DNA of 64,000 nucleotides from an uncultured Flavobacteriaceae bacterium (GCA_905479475.1 CAJQMT010000021.1:1-64000); one strand, 5' to 3'. Counted from the stretch's first letter, positions 27,460-37,912 are shown. Translations and numbers: made by a program. The notes: generated by a model from the sequence alone, not told the origin.

Positions 27460-29313
27460 TTATTCCGCAATCGCGTCCAATTCTACTTTGAGGTTTTCGA
27501 TGATAAATTTTTGTCGATCGGGGGTGTTTTTTCCCATGTAAAATTCCAACATTTTTTCGATGGGCATTTCTTTGTCAAGCATAACTGGATCCAAACGGAT
27601 ATTCTCACCAATAAAGTGAACAAATTCATTGGGTGATATTTCTCCCAAACCTTTAAATCGTGTGATTTCAGGTTTTCCACTTAATTTTTGAAGTGCTTGG
27701 ATTTTTTCTTCTTCAGAATAACAATAAATGGTTTCTTTTTTATTTCTAACACGAAACAAAGGCGTTTCTAAAATAAATAGATGCCCTTCTTTGATGACTT
27801 CTGGAAAAAATTGTAAGAAAAAAGTAATCAATAGCAAACGAATATGCATTCCATCGACGTCAGCATCGGTAGCAATTACAATATTGTTATACCGTAAATT
27901 CTCCAAACTTTCTTCGATATTCAAAGCCGCCTGCAAGAGGTTGAATTCCTCATTTTCATACACCACTTTTTTGCTCATTCCATAAGAGTTCAAAGGCTTT
28001 CCTTTCAAACTAAAAACCGCTTGTGTATTGACATTTCTAGATTTGGTAATAGAACCACTCGCCGAGTCTCCCTCGGTAATAAACAAAGTGGTATTCAGTC
28101 GATTGTCCTTTTTTAAATCTCCCAAATGCACCCGACAATCGCGTAATTTTTTATTGTGTAGGTTCGCTTTTTTAGCGCGCTCTCTGGCCAATTTTCGAAC
28201 TCCTGACAATTCTTTACGTTCTCTTTCTGCCTGAAGTATTTTTCGCTGAATTTGTTCGGCTGTCTCCGGATTTTTATGCAGGTAATTGTCGAGATTCGTT
28301 TTGACAAAATCGTTGATAAAAGTCCGAACCGTTGGCAAATCGCCACCCATTTCTGTAGATCCTAATTTGGTTTTGGTTTGACTTTCAAACACGGGTTCCA
28401 TGACTTTAATACTGATGGCGCTGACAATGGATTTTCGCACATCGGAAGCTTCGAATGTTTTTCCAAAAAACTCGCGGATGGTTTTTACCACTGCCTCCCT
28501 AAAGGCTACTTGATGTGTACCTCCTTGTGTGGTGTGCTGTCCGTTTACAAACGAGTGGTACTCTTCACTGTATTGGGTTTTGCTGTGCGTCATTGCCAAT
28601 TCAATGTCTTCCGCTCTCAAATGAATAATGGGATAGGCAAGATCTTCAACATTGCTATTTTCTTCCAATAAATCTTTGAGACCGTTTTCTGAATGGTATT
28701 TTTCTCCGTTGAAAACAATGGTCAAGCCCGTGTTCAAATACACGTAATTTTTGATCATTTTCACCACGTACTCGGTACGAAATTTATAGTTGGAAAAAAT
28801 ACTTGGATCGGGTGTAAAATTGACACGTGTCCCACGACGCTGACTGGATGCTATTACTTCGCTTTTTTCCACTAAGTTTCCTTGTTCAAACTCCGCAAAG
28901 ACCGTATTTCCATCTCGAAAAGATTGCACACGAAAATTTGAAGACAAGGCGTTGACCGCTTTGGTTCCCACTCCATTCAACCCCACAGACTTCTTAAAAG
29001 CTTTGGAATCGTACTTTCCACCGGTATTCATCTTTGAAACCACATCCACGACTTTACCTAAGGGAATTCCACGTCCATAATCTCGGATGATAACACTGGT
29101 GTTTTTGACAGAAATCTCAATGGTTTTTCCCGCATTCATCACAAACTCGTCGATCGAGTTATCCAAGACTTCTTTGATCAAAATATAAATTCCATCGTCT
29201 TGCGAACTTCCGTCACCTAATTTTCCGATATACATTCCTGGACGCATCCGAATATGTTCTTTCCAATCTAAGGATCGTATATTGTCTTCTGTATATTTGG
29301 TTTCCTGCGCCAT
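27460..29313 (-). CDS. parE: DNA topoisomerase IV subunit B
   Basis: 617 residues. GHKL ATPase subunit of topoisomerase IV. Bergerat-fold motifs [21 protein letters not shown] and [14 protein letters not shown] are in the N-terminal third. The TOPRIM metal sites are [11 protein letters not shown] and [11 protein letters not shown]. It is first in the parE-parC unit. The short length (no insert) fits ParE rather than proteobacterial GyrB. Confidence 0.95.
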   Translation of the reverse strand: MAQETKYTEDNIRSLDWKEHIRMRPGMYIGKLGDGSSQDDGIYILIKEVLDNSIDEFVMNAGKTIEISVKNTSVIIRDYGRGIPLGKVVDVVSKMNTGGKYDSKAFKKSVGLNGVGTKAVNALSSNFRVQSFRDGNTVFAEFEQGNLVEKSEVIASSQRRGTRVNFTPDPSIFSNYKFRTEYVVKMIKNYVYLNTGLTIVFNGEKYHSENGLKDLLEENSNVEDLAYPIIHLRAEDIELAMTHSKTQYSEEYHSFVNGQHTTQGGTHQVAFREAVVKTIREFFGKTFEASDVRKSIVSAISIKVMEPVFESQTKTKLGSTEMGGDLPTVRTFINDFVKTNLDNYLHKNPETAEQIQRKILQAERERKELSGVRKLARERAKKANLHNKKLRDCRVHLGDLKKDNRLNTTLFITEGDSASGSITKSRNVNTQAVFSLKGKPLNSYGMSKKVVYENEEFNLLQAALNIEESLENLRYNNIVIATDADVDGMHIRLLLITFFLQFFPEVIKEGHLFILETPLFRVRNKKETIYCYSEEEKIQALQKLSGKPEITRFKGLGEISPNEFVHFIGENIRLDPVMLDKEMPIEKMLEFYMGKNTPDRQKFIIENLKVELDAIAE

Positions 29314-29646
29314 GTATTAAAAAAATTCTTTGAAGTGTTGCTAAAATAGCATTTTACCAAGAAAATTAAAAGAGCTTCCTAAATAATTATGAACAAGTTA
29401 TTCAGAGCGTTTCTTTCATTGGTTTACAAGCCCTATTCGATGTGAAGAAAAAACAGCATGTTTGACCCATCTTTTTTGCCCTAATATTTTTTTTTGAAAC
29501 AAAAAAAAGTCCTGCCAAAGCAGGACTCATTATTTTTTATCTAGGTATATAACCTACATGTGAAAAAATTAAAAATTCGTGTTTTTCTTTTTAAATCTTT
29601 AGATTTTTATTTCATTTTTTGATACCAAGCGTTCTCTCATTTAGAA
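29314..29646. other. intergenic gap between parE and the BspA-like gene
   Basis: 333 bases, AT-rich. Apart from the terminator at 29500-29530 and, presumably, the parE promoter, I see no gene or structured RNA. Confidence 0.5.
29500..29530 (-). terminator. terminator of the BspA-like gene
   Basis: Perfect 8-bp stem AGTCCTGC / GCAGGACT with loop CAAA. On the minus strand it is followed immediately by eight Ts, so it ends transcription of the minus-strand gene that stops at 29647. Confidence 0.85.
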
Positions 29647-30921
29647 TTATTGAATAATTAGTTTTTTATTCAGCCTTCCTGTTTCAGTTTTTAATTGAAT
29701 GATATATATTCCTGTTTTCATATCTGGAAGTTTTATATCATTGAACTCTTTCCCTTCGAAGGTAGTCTCGAAAATTTGTTCGACCAAAAGATTGTAAATA
29801 CGAACCTTTACAAGTCCTTTTTCTAGACCTACAATACGAAGATTCCCCTCACTGTTTGTAAAAATACGGATATTGCTATCCAAGTCAAAATTGTTGGTGC
29901 TTAGGGTACAATTAGTATCATCACGACTGCCGCTCTCACTAGAAAAACTCCAATTATTTGGAGGACCAGCTAAAATATCTCTCCCAGGTCCACCTTCACA
30001 CCAGCCCCCAGGTCTTCCCCCAAAAATAACACCTGATTGTAAAGAAGGCAATTCTGCCCAACCATTTAACAAGGCATCGTAATTTTCAAGACTCATATTT
30101 GCTCTAAATAACATATCAACCATATTGTTCACATTAGATACATCCCAAGCACTTATATCACCGTTGAAATTTGAAGCGTCAGAAAACATCCTAGACATAC
30201 TGTTCACATTAGATACATCCCAAGCACTTATATCACCGTTGAAACTTGAAGCGTCAGAAAACATACTAACCATATTGTTCACATTAGATACATTCCAAGC
30301 ACTTATATCACCGTTGAAATCTGAAGCGCCTAGAAACATATTAGACATATTGTGCACATTAGATACATCCCAAGCATTAAAATCAGTATTGTCTCCAGTA
30401 ATATCCGAGAGAGCAAACATAAGTTGTAAGTCCCCATTCAGATTTGAAAAATCAGGTGTATCTGTAGCAAGTAGATCCATGTTGAAACATCCAAAAAAAG
30501 CTCTTGACAAGCTCTCCCAAGGCATAGAACCCCAGTTATTCACAGATACTAATTTTTCAGAGGAGTGACCCCAATTGTAGCTAAAAGAAAAGGCAGTAGC
30601 AGTAGCAGTTGGTCTGATTTGAATAGTATATACTCCTGGAGCAGCAAAAGTGAGGGTTTGTGTTCCAACTAAATCATCTAATGACAGGGAAGCAGCATCG
30701 TTATCTCCAAAAAGACCATTATTGTCAATGTCCACATCATAGTGCGCCCTGTCATCCGGTTGAAAGGGCAACGTAATGGTCGTTTCCCCTGGATACTCAC
30801 CAGCACCTCCCTCTGTATTATAGGTAAGAGTGAAATTTGTTTGCGCACCTGCACTTATTGCCAATACTAGTAAAAAACCAGTAATTGAACTCTTAATTTC
30901 TGAAAGTAATTTTAATCTCAT
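29647..30921 (-). CDS. BspA-like (DUF285) repeat surface protein with type IX sorting tail
   Basis: 424 residues. Signal peptide to about AGA/QT at residue 27, a beta-rich region (to about 110), then about four copies of a 25-residue BspA/DUF285 repeat (core FNGDISAWDVSNVNxMxxMF) at about 170-270. A Gly- and Pro-rich linker follows, and the last 75 residues form a type IX secretion C-terminal domain (VRIYNLL, MKTGIYIIQL, KKLIIQ). It is expected to cross the outer membrane by the PorQ-containing machinery and sit on the surface. BspA-like repeats occur in adhesins, so binding to cells or matrix is plausible but unproven. Confidence 0.85.
   Translation of the reverse strand: MRLKLLSEIKSSITGFLLVLAISAGAQTNFTLTYNTEGGAGEYPGETTITLPFQPDDRAHYDVDIDNNGLFGDNDAASLSLDDLVGTQTLTFAAPGVYTIQIRPTATATAFSFSYNWGHSSEKLVSVNNWGSMPWESLSRAFFGCFNMDLLATDTPDFSNLNGDLQLMFALSDITGDNTDFNAWDVSNVHNMSNMFLGASDFNGDISAWNVSNVNNMVSMFSDASSFNGDISAWDVSNVNSMSRMFSDASNFNGDISAWDVSNVNNMVDMLFRANMSLENYDALLNGWAELPSLQSGVIFGGRPGGWCEGGPGRDILAGPPNNWSFSSESGSRDDTNCTLSTNNFDLDSNIRIFTNSEGNLRIVGLEKGLVKVRIYNLLVEQIFETTFEGKEFNDIKLPDMKTGIYIIQLKTETGRLNKKLIIQ
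30123..30422 (-). repeat. 75-bp tandem repeat, about four copies
   Basis: Units begin at 30123, 30198, 30273 and 30348 (the marker TTCACATTAGATAC or a near match recurs every 75 bases). The first three are nearly identical and the fourth has drifted. They encode the 25-residue BspA-type repeat in frame, so copy number could change without a frameshift. Confidence 0.9.
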
Positions 30922-31265
30922 ATTTATTTTAAAGTTTTGAATTTTTGAATCAAAGATAGTAATATTTATTCATTCAACCTACAGACAAGTTATAGATGGC
31001 AAGATCCATGCAATAAATATTAAACTATTTTCCCACATAAATTTAGTTTTTTTTGATTTTTAAAGATTTATTGCTTTGGTATAATACCCCTCTAAATTCA
31101 ACAAAACACTTGCAAGCATGTGCTTTTCATATTTTATCATTGTACGACATTTGTTCTCAAAAAAAAAGAGTTCTTTTTAGTGTATATATTTTTATTCTAT
31201 TGCTCCAAATAACTGCTTGTTAATTATTTAGGTTCATTAGGACTCCTCTAAAAAACACTCTATGC

Positions 31266-31288
31266 TTTGAAATTTTAAAAATTTCAAA
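31266..31288. promoter_or_regulatory. 23-base palindrome, possible operator
   Basis: TTTGAAATTTT-A-AAAATTTCAAA is a perfect inverted repeat with 11-base arms around one base, 62 bases upstream of the purB -7 element. It has no T run and so is not a terminator. A dimeric regulator could bind it, but AT-rich palindromes also arise by chance. Confidence 0.3.
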
Positions 31289-31349
31289 CAACCCAACCTT
31301 GACCAGAAAACTAAACCTGGAAAACCTATCCTATTTCTTTAGAAATGTG

Positions 31350-31357
31350 TATTTTTG
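31350..31357 (+). promoter_or_regulatory. -7 promoter element (TATTTTTG)
   Basis: TAnnTTTG match 23 bases before the purB ATG, the same spacing as for the acyl-CoA reductase gene. No -33 TTG is obvious. Confidence 0.5.
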
Positions 31358-31380
31358 CAGCCTAATTTCAATCTATAAAA

Positions 31381-32724
31381 ATGTCATTATCTAGTTTAAA
31401 CGCCATCTCACCCATCGATGGAAGGTACCGAGGAAAAGTAGCTTCTTTAGCCGCTTATTATTCAGAAGAGGCTTTGATCAAATACAGAGTCAAAGTAGAG
31501 ATCGAATATTTTATTGCCCTTTGCGAGATTCCTTTACCTCAGTTGGCCAATTTTGACAGTGCTGTGTTTCCAGCATTACGAGCAATTTACGAGCAGTTCT
31601 CTACAGAAGACGCCTTGAAAATCAAAGAAATTGAAAGCGTTACCAACCACGATGTCAAAGCGGTTGAATATTTTATCAAAGAAAAATTTGACAAACTGAA
31701 CCTAGCGTCTTTCAAAGAATTCATCCACTTCGGACTGACTTCTCAAGACATCAACAATACAGCCATTCCTTTGTCTATCAAAGACTCTTTGGAAGAAGTT
31801 TATTACCCTACTTTGGACGAATTGACTGCGAAATTGGCGGATTTATCAGAAGAATGGGACGACATTCCCATGTTGGCACGTACCCACGGACAACCTGCTT
31901 CTCCTTCTCGTTTAGGGAAAGAGTTGTTTGTATTTGTAGAACGCGTCAACCAACAAGTATTGCAATTGCAACACACACCACATGCTGCAAAGTTTGGAGG
32001 TGCTACCGGAAATTACAACGCACACAAAGTAGCCTATCCGAATATCGATTGGAAAGCTTTTGGAACCCATTTTGTAGAGAATATTTTGGGCTTGCACCAT
32101 TCTTTCCCCACTACACAAATTGAACATTACGATCATATGGCAGGTGTTTTTGATGCCCTAAAGCGTATCAACAATATCATCATGGATCTTGATAGAGATA
32201 TCTGGACCTATATTTCCAGCAATTATTTCAAACAAAAAATCAAAAAAGGAGAAGTAGGTTCGTCTGCAATGCCACACAAAGTAAACCCAATTGATTTTGA
32301 AAATTCAGAAGGAAACATTGGTATTGCCAACGCCTTATTTGAACATTTGGCTGCCAAATTACCTGTGTCTCGTCTGCAACGTGACTTGACAGACTCCACA
32401 GTACTGAGAAATGTCGGCGTTCCATTTGGACATACGTTGATTGCATTTGCTTCGACCCTAAAAGGCTTGAACAAATTGTTATTGAACAAAGAAGCGTTTG
32501 AAAACGATCTAGAAAACAACTGGGCTGTTGTCGCGGAAGCCATTCAAACGATTCTGCGCAGAGAAGCCTACCCAAACCCATACGAAGCATTGAAAGGACT
32601 GACAAGAACCAACGAGAAAATCAATCAAAATTCTATTGCCAATTTTATTGACACCCTCGACGTTTCCGATGCAATCAAAGCAGAGTTGAAAGTAATTACA
32701 CCAAGTAATTATACTGGAATTTAA
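31381..32724 (+). CDS. purB: adenylosuccinate lyase
   Basis: 447 residues. Acts twice in purine synthesis (SAICAR to AICAR, and adenylosuccinate to AMP). The fumarase-superfamily signature is GSSAMPHKVNPIDFE, with HFGLTSQDINNTA and ARTHGQPASPS upstream, close to the E. coli type. It has its own promoter element and terminator. Confidence 0.96.
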   Translation: MSLSSLNAISPIDGRYRGKVASLAAYYSEEALIKYRVKVEIEYFIALCEIPLPQLANFDSAVFPALRAIYEQFSTEDALKIKEIESVTNHDVKAVEYFIKEKFDKLNLASFKEFIHFGLTSQDINNTAIPLSIKDSLEEVYYPTLDELTAKLADLSEEWDDIPMLARTHGQPASPSRLGKELFVFVERVNQQVLQLQHTPHAAKFGGATGNYNAHKVAYPNIDWKAFGTHFVENILGLHHSFPTTQIEHYDHMAGVFDALKRINNIIMDLDRDIWTYISSNYFKQKIKKGEVGSSAMPHKVNPIDFENSEGNIGIANALFEHLAAKLPVSRLQRDLTDSTVLRNVGVPFGHTLIAFASTLKGLNKLLLNKEAFENDLENNWAVVAEAIQTILRREAYPNPYEALKGLTRTNEKINQNSIANFIDTLDVSDAIKAELKVITPSNYTGI

Positions 32725-32754
32725 AATAAAAAAGCAGAGAAAACAATTGTCAAA

Positions 32755-32790
32755 CCTAACAAGCGTGTCTTGTTAGGTTTTTTTATTTTA
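32755..32790 (+). terminator. rho-independent terminator after purB
   Basis: Perfect 9-bp stem CCTAACAAG / CTTGTTAGG (32755-32763, 32769-32777) followed by a T run, 30 bases after the purB stop. Confidence 0.92.
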
Positions 32791-32800
32791 CATTTACAAC

Positions 32801-33178
32801 ATGATTCAAAAACTAGCGACAACTCTTCTTTTCTGTATCACATTATTGTCTTGTGAAAACGACCCAAAATCTTTTTCATTTAAGCAAGGAAAATTCAAAA
32901 CCTATCTGGAAAACAAAACAGACAGCTCTTTTATTTACAGAACTGAAAAATTTCAAGTTGAAACTTACCAACAAAAAACAGATACTTTTCACATCACGTG
33001 GAAGAACAAATTTGAGTTTCACTTGAAAAAGAAGCACCCCAAAACAAAACTTGACAGCACCAAATTCATTGTAAAGATCACCAAAATTAAAAACAATTCT
33101 TATGAGTTTTTGGGCTATTATTTTGGAAGTAATTTCAAGCAAAAAGGAAGTACTTTTCGTTTGGAAGACAGCCCCTGA
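32801..33178 (+). CDS. small lipoprotein of unknown function
   Basis: 125 residues. Lipoprotein signal with lipobox LLSC (Cys18), then a lysine-rich beta-strand-rich domain (FKQGKFKTYLE, VETYQQKTDTFHITWKNKFEF). As I recall, related flavobacterial proteins are often labelled DNA topoisomerase IV in databases. Nothing here resembles a topoisomerase and the signal peptide argues against it. TerC follows on the same strand. Confidence 0.75.
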   Translation: MIQKLATTLLFCITLLSCENDPKSFSFKQGKFKTYLENKTDSSFIYRTEKFQVETYQQKTDTFHITWKNKFEFHLKKKHPKTKLDSTKFIVKITKIKNNSYEFLGYYFGSNFKQKGSTFRLEDSP

Positions 33179-33231
33179 AATCATTTTTTTTTAAAAAATA
33201 TTTAAAATAACGGAAACCAACGAAGGTACTT

Positions 33232-33996
33232 ATGGAGCTTTTTACACAATTGGATACTTGGATTGCACTGACCACCCTGACTTTTTTAGAAATTGTTTTG
33301 GGAATCGACAATATTATTTTCATTTCCATTACCACCGGAAAACTTCCCAAAGAACAGCAAAAAAAAGCCACCAATATTGGGCTGCTACTCGCCATGCTTT
33401 TTCGTGTGATTTTGTTGCTAGGGGTTTCATATCTGATTGCCATGAAGCATTCCATTTTAGACATAGAAACTTCTTGGATCACGACACACATCTCTGGACA
33501 AAGTCTCATTTTGTTTGTGGGAGGACTCTTTTTACTTTACAAAAGCACACGCGAAATCCACCACATAGTAGAAGGTCATGAGGAAAACACCTCCGCTACT
33601 CACAAAGTGACTACTACCTTGTCCAAAGCCATTGTTCAAATTGTGTTGATCGACCTGGTCTTTTCTTTTGATTCTGTATTGACAGCCGTCGGAATGACCA
33701 ATGGCGTCGATGGTGCCCTTGTCATCATGATCACAGCAGTTGTCATTTCCATGCTCATTATGATGCTTTTTGCCAATCCAGTTGGGAAATTTGTAAACAA
33801 ACATCCTACGATTCAAATGTTGGCCTTGTCGTTTTTAATATTGATAGGCTTTATGTTGATCACAGAAGGAGCCCATTTGGCGCACACAAAAATTTTCAAC
33901 CAAGCGATTGGAGCGATTCCAAAAGGATACTTGTACTTTGCCATCGCCTTCTCTTTGGGTGTCGAAGCCTTGAATATGAAAATTCGAAAAAAATAA
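33232..33996 (+). CDS. TerC-family membrane protein
   Basis: 254 residues with about seven hydrophobic helices. TerC signature acidic residues within membrane helices are LEIVLGIDNIIF near the start and DLVFSFDSVLTAVGM in the middle. Family members have been tied to tellurite resistance and, more recently, to manganese efflux that feeds exoenzymes. No ter operon is present here, so metal transport is the more likely role. Confidence 0.85.
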   Translation: MELFTQLDTWIALTTLTFLEIVLGIDNIIFISITTGKLPKEQQKKATNIGLLLAMLFRVILLLGVSYLIAMKHSILDIETSWITTHISGQSLILFVGGLFLLYKSTREIHHIVEGHEENTSATHKVTTTLSKAIVQIVLIDLVFSFDSVLTAVGMTNGVDGALVIMITAVVISMLIMMLFANPVGKFVNKHPTIQMLALSFLILIGFMLITEGAHLAHTKIFNQAIGAIPKGYLYFAIAFSLGVEALNMKIRKK

Positions 33997-34125
33997 CTTC
34001 TCTTTTTTGCAGTGTTTTAGAAGGAATATTGCGTAAAAAAGAAGCCCACATACCACCCATTGATCCCTGTTTGAAAAATTCTGATTTTGATTTTTGACTT
34101 TCGATATTTTTAGAACAATATTTTG

Positions 34126-34133
34126 TAAATTTG
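34126..34133 (+). promoter_or_regulatory. -7 promoter element (TAAATTTG)
   Basis: Exact TAnnTTTG match 46 bases before the preferred purL ATG at 34180. A TTG at 34094-34096 is further upstream than usual. Confidence 0.5.
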
Positions 34134-34179
34134 TGCTTTTAAAAATCGAAGCGAAAGCGCTTTTTATATGCAAGACTCA

Positions 34180-37100
34180 ATGATTCTATTTTTTCAACGC
34201 AATACCACCGTATTTGCAGTACAAACACAAAAACTTTCTTCAGAAAACATTCAAAAATTAGTTTGGCTGTTCGGAAACGCAACCCAAGTGAACTCTCCTG
34301 AAGTAGAAGGCTATTTTGTAGGCCCCCGAAAGGAAATGATCACGCCTTGGAGTACCAATGCTGTTGAAATTACGCAAAACATGAGTATTGATGGGATTGT
34401 AAGAATCGAAGAATTTACAAAAGTAGCCTCCAAAGATGCAGAAATTGACCCCATGTTACAAGTATTGTACACAGGATTAGATCAAGAAATTTTCACCATA
34501 AAAACAGAACCCCAAGCGGTCCTAGAAATAGAAAACATTTCCGACTTCAATCAAAAAGAAGGCTTGTCTTTGAGTGACGATGAAGTTGCTTATTTGGAAG
34601 GATTAGCTACTAAAATTGAGAGAAAACTAACAGATTCTGAAGTATTTGGATTTTCACAAATCAACTCAGAACACTGTCGTCACAAAATATTCAATGGAAC
34701 TTTTGTCATTGATGGAGAAGAAAAAGAAAATTCTCTTTTCAAAATGATTCGCAAAACTTCTGAAACGCACCCGAACGGAATCGTTTCCGCCTACAAAGAC
34801 AACGTTGCCTTTGTCAAAGGACCGAAAGTAGTTCAATTTGCACCAAAATCAGCTGACAAACCTGATTTTTACGAAACCAAAGATTTTGAATCTGTCATTT
34901 CCTTGAAAGCAGAAACCCATAACTTCCCAACCACTGTAGAACCCTTTAACGGAGCTGCAACAGGCTCTGGAGGAGAAATTCGGGATCGTTTGGCAGGAGG
35001 AAAAGGTTCTTTGCCATTGGCAGGGACTGCTGTTTATATGACTTCCTACTCTCGTTTGTCTCAAAACAGACCTTGGGAAACCATGAACGAGCGTGATTGG
35101 TTGTACCAAACACCTATGGAAATTCTAATCAAAGCATCAAACGGAGCTTCAGATTTTGGGAACAAATTTGGACAACCCTTAATTTCAGGATCTCTTTTGA
35201 CTTTTGAAGCAGAGGAATCTGCTACCAGCGCTGACTCATTGCGTACATTAGGATTCGACAAGGTGATCATGCAAGCAGGAGGAATTGGGTATGGTAAAAA
35301 CGAACAAGCCCTCAAAGACACGCCTCAAAAAGGAGATAAAATTGTGATTTTGGGAGGAGACAACTACCGAATTGGAATGGGAGGTGCTGCTGTTTCTTCT
35401 GCCGACACGGGTGGCATGGACAGCCAGTTAGAATTGAACGCCGTGCAGCGTTCCAACCCAGAAATGCAAAAGCGTGCAGCCAATGCAGTACGCGGAATGG
35501 TGGAAAGCGATGTCAATCCAATTGTTTCTATTCACGATCATGGGGCTGGTGGACACTTAAATTGTTTGTCGGAATTGGTAGAAGACACCGGAGGAAAAAT
35601 TGACCTCGACAAATTACCTGTTGGAGACCCTACACTGTCTGCTAAAGAAATCATTGGAAATGAATCTCAAGAAAGAATGGGATTGGTTATCCATCAAGAA
35701 AATGTCGCTTATTTAAAACGTGTGGCAGACAGAGAACGATCTCCGATGTACTCGGTAGGTGATGTAACAAACGACGATCAATTTACATTTGAATCGGCTA
35801 CCACAGGAGAAAAACCGATGGATTTGGCCATGAATGATATGTTTGGAAGCTCCCCAAAAACCATTCTCAATGATAAAACAATTGAAAGAAATTACAATGC
35901 ATTGCGTTACCAAGCGGAAAACATCCATGAATATTTAGAAAACGTATTGCAACTGGAAGCCGTTGCTTGTAAAGACTGGCTGACCAACAAAGTAGACCGT
36001 TGTGTCGGTGGTAAAGTTGCCAAACAACAAACAGCCGGACCTTTGCAATTGCCTTTGAATGACGTAGCTGTAATGGCTTTGGATTACAATGGAAAAGAAG
36101 GAATTGCAACCAGTATTGGTCATGCTCCGGTAGCGAGTTTGATTGACGAAGTAGCAGGATCCCGCAACGCCATTGCAGAGTCTCTGACAAACTTGGTTTG
36201 GGCGCCTTTGGAAGACGATTTGAAATCTGTTTCTTTGTCTGCCAACTGGATGTGGCCTTGTAAAAATGAGGGTGAAGATGCTCGTTTGTACAATGCTGTT
36301 GAAGCAGTTTCTAACTTCGCCATTGAATTGGGAATCAACATTCCAACAGGGAAAGATTCTTTGTCAATGAAACAAAAATATTCTGACAAGGAAGTCATTG
36401 CACCTGGAACGGTAATTATTTCGGCTGCAGGACATTGCAACGACATCACCAAAGTGGTAGAACCTGTATTCCAAAAAAATGCAGAAAATAAAATTTACCA
36501 CATTGATTTTTCAAACGATGAATTCAAATTAGGGGGTTCTTCTTTTGCTCAAGCGATCGCTGGAATTGGAAATGAAAGTCCTACGATCCAAAGTTCTAAA
36601 AAATTCAAAACTGCCTTCAACACCCTTCAACAACTGATTAAAGAAGGACGTGTATTGGCAGGACATGATATTTCTGAGGGAGGTATGATTACCACGCTTT
36701 TAGAAATGTGTTTTTCTCAAAATAACTTGGGTGTTAACTTGGACATTTCCGCCCTGGGCGAAAAAGACAGTATCAAAACATTGTTTGCTGAAAATAGCGG
36801 TGTCATCATACAATCTGCAGATGCAGAGATCGAACGCATTTTAACTGAAAATGGGGTAAAGTTTACCCATCTAGGAAATGCTGTGAGAAGCAACGAAGTT
36901 CAAATTACAAACCACGGAGAAATCGAAACTTTTAACATCCCTTATTTGCGTGATGTTTGGTTTGGAACCTCTTATTTATTGGACGAAAAACAAACTGCCA
37001 ATGGTTTGGCAACAGCACGTTTCAATAATTACAAGGAGCAAGCGTTGCAGTTTGAGTTTCCTGATGGTTTTAAAGGAAAACTTCCTATCATTGACCACAA

Positions 37101-37851
37101 CAAACCGAAACCAAAAGCAGCTATCATCCGTGAAAAAGGATCCAACTCCGAACGTGAAATGGCGAATGCCATGTACCTTGCTGGTTTTGATGTCAAAGAC
37201 GTCCACATGACAGATTTGATTTCTGGACGTGAAACGCTAGAGGACATCCAATTTATCGGAGCTGTTGGTGGTTTTTCAAACTCTGACGTGCTTGGATCTG
37301 CAAAAGGTTGGGCAGGTGCCTTTTTGTACAATGAAAAAGCAAAAACTGCGTTGGAAAATTTCTTTAAAAGAGAAGACACTTTGTCTATTGGTATTTGCAA
37401 CGGTTGTCAATTGTTTGTAGAATTAGACTTGATCCATCCTGAGCATACAAACAAACCAAAAATGTTGCACAACGAATCTCACAAACATGAGAGCGGTTTT
37501 ACTTCTGTAAAAATCCAAGAAAACAATTCTGTGATGCTCCATTCGTTGGCCGGCAGCACCCTGGGAGTATGGATTTCTCATGGCGAAGGGAAGTTTTACT
37601 TGCCACAAGACGAGGCAAACTACAATATTGTCGGAAAATACGGTTATGAAGGATATCCTGCCAATCCAAATGGTTCCGACTACAATACAGCCATGATGAC
37701 TTCAAACGACGGTCGTCATTTGGTGATGATGCCACATATTGAACGTTCTATTTTTCAATGGAACTGGGCTCATTATCCTAGATCAAGAAAAGACGAAGTT
37801 TCTCCTTGGCTCGAGGCTTTTGTAAATGCTAAAAATTGGATCACAAAATAG
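34180..37851 (+). CDS. purL: phosphoribosylformylglycinamidine synthase, large single-chain type
   Basis: 1223 residues from ATG 34180 (MILFFQR, which fits the family start); an ATG 12 bases upstream is also in frame. It converts FGAR to FGAM with ATP and glutamine in purine synthesis. The N-terminal PurS-like part, the AIRS-type domains (KAETHNFPTTVEPFNGAATGSGGEIRD, HDHGAGGHLN) and the C-terminal glutaminase (GICNGCQLF nucleophile, late MMPHIER) are all in one chain, like the proteobacterial form. Confidence 0.95.
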   Translation: MILFFQRNTTVFAVQTQKLSSENIQKLVWLFGNATQVNSPEVEGYFVGPRKEMITPWSTNAVEITQNMSIDGIVRIEEFTKVASKDAEIDPMLQVLYTGLDQEIFTIKTEPQAVLEIENISDFNQKEGLSLSDDEVAYLEGLATKIERKLTDSEVFGFSQINSEHCRHKIFNGTFVIDGEEKENSLFKMIRKTSETHPNGIVSAYKDNVAFVKGPKVVQFAPKSADKPDFYETKDFESVISLKAETHNFPTTVEPFNGAATGSGGEIRDRLAGGKGSLPLAGTAVYMTSYSRLSQNRPWETMNERDWLYQTPMEILIKASNGASDFGNKFGQPLISGSLLTFEAEESATSADSLRTLGFDKVIMQAGGIGYGKNEQALKDTPQKGDKIVILGGDNYRIGMGGAAVSSADTGGMDSQLELNAVQRSNPEMQKRAANAVRGMVESDVNPIVSIHDHGAGGHLNCLSELVEDTGGKIDLDKLPVGDPTLSAKEIIGNESQERMGLVIHQENVAYLKRVADRERSPMYSVGDVTNDDQFTFESATTGEKPMDLAMNDMFGSSPKTILNDKTIERNYNALRYQAENIHEYLENVLQLEAVACKDWLTNKVDRCVGGKVAKQQTAGPLQLPLNDVAVMALDYNGKEGIATSIGHAPVASLIDEVAGSRNAIAESLTNLVWAPLEDDLKSVSLSANWMWPCKNEGEDARLYNAVEAVSNFAIELGINIPTGKDSLSMKQKYSDKEVIAPGTVIISAAGHCNDITKVVEPVFQKNAENKIYHIDFSNDEFKLGGSSFAQAIAGIGNESPTIQSSKKFKTAFNTLQQLIKEGRVLAGHDISEGGMITTLLEMCFSQNNLGVNLDISALGEKDSIKTLFAENSGVIIQSADAEIERILTENGVKFTHLGNAVRSNEVQITNHGEIETFNIPYLRDVWFGTSYLLDEKQTANGLATARFNNYKEQALQFEFPDGFKGKLPIIDHNKPKPKAAIIREKGSNSEREMANAMYLAGFDVKDVHMTDLISGRETLEDIQFIGAVGGFSNSDVLGSAKGWAGAFLYNEKAKTALENFFKREDTLSIGICNGCQLFVELDLIHPEHTNKPKMLHNESHKHESGFTSVKIQENNSVMLHSLAGSTLGVWISHGEGKFYLPQDEANYNIVGKYGYEGYPANPNGSDYNTAMMTSNDGRHLVMMPHIERSIFQWNWAHYPRSRKDEVSPWLEAFVNAKNWITK

Positions 37852-37912
37852 TACAGTCACCCTAAACTATTGCTGAAGTTGGAAACATTTTGTAGTTTAG
37901 ACTTCAATTAAC

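Larger units (their letters stand above)
30922..31380. other. intergenic gap upstream of purB
   Basis: 459 bases, very AT-rich, between divergent genes. It contains the purB -7 element and a 23-base palindrome (both listed). I see no open frame with a protein-like reading and no recognisable RNA gene or riboswitch. Confidence 0.5.

Noticed and set aside
30125-30568. Plus-strand 147-codon open frame with repeated TLDTSQALISPLK segments
   Set aside because: It is the antisense shadow of the 75-bp repeats in the BspA-like gene; the minus-strand frame has a signal peptide and sorting domain.
30922-31380. Riboswitch or structured RNA upstream of purB
   Set aside because: No purine-riboswitch-like core or other known pattern could be recognised; only a short palindrome.
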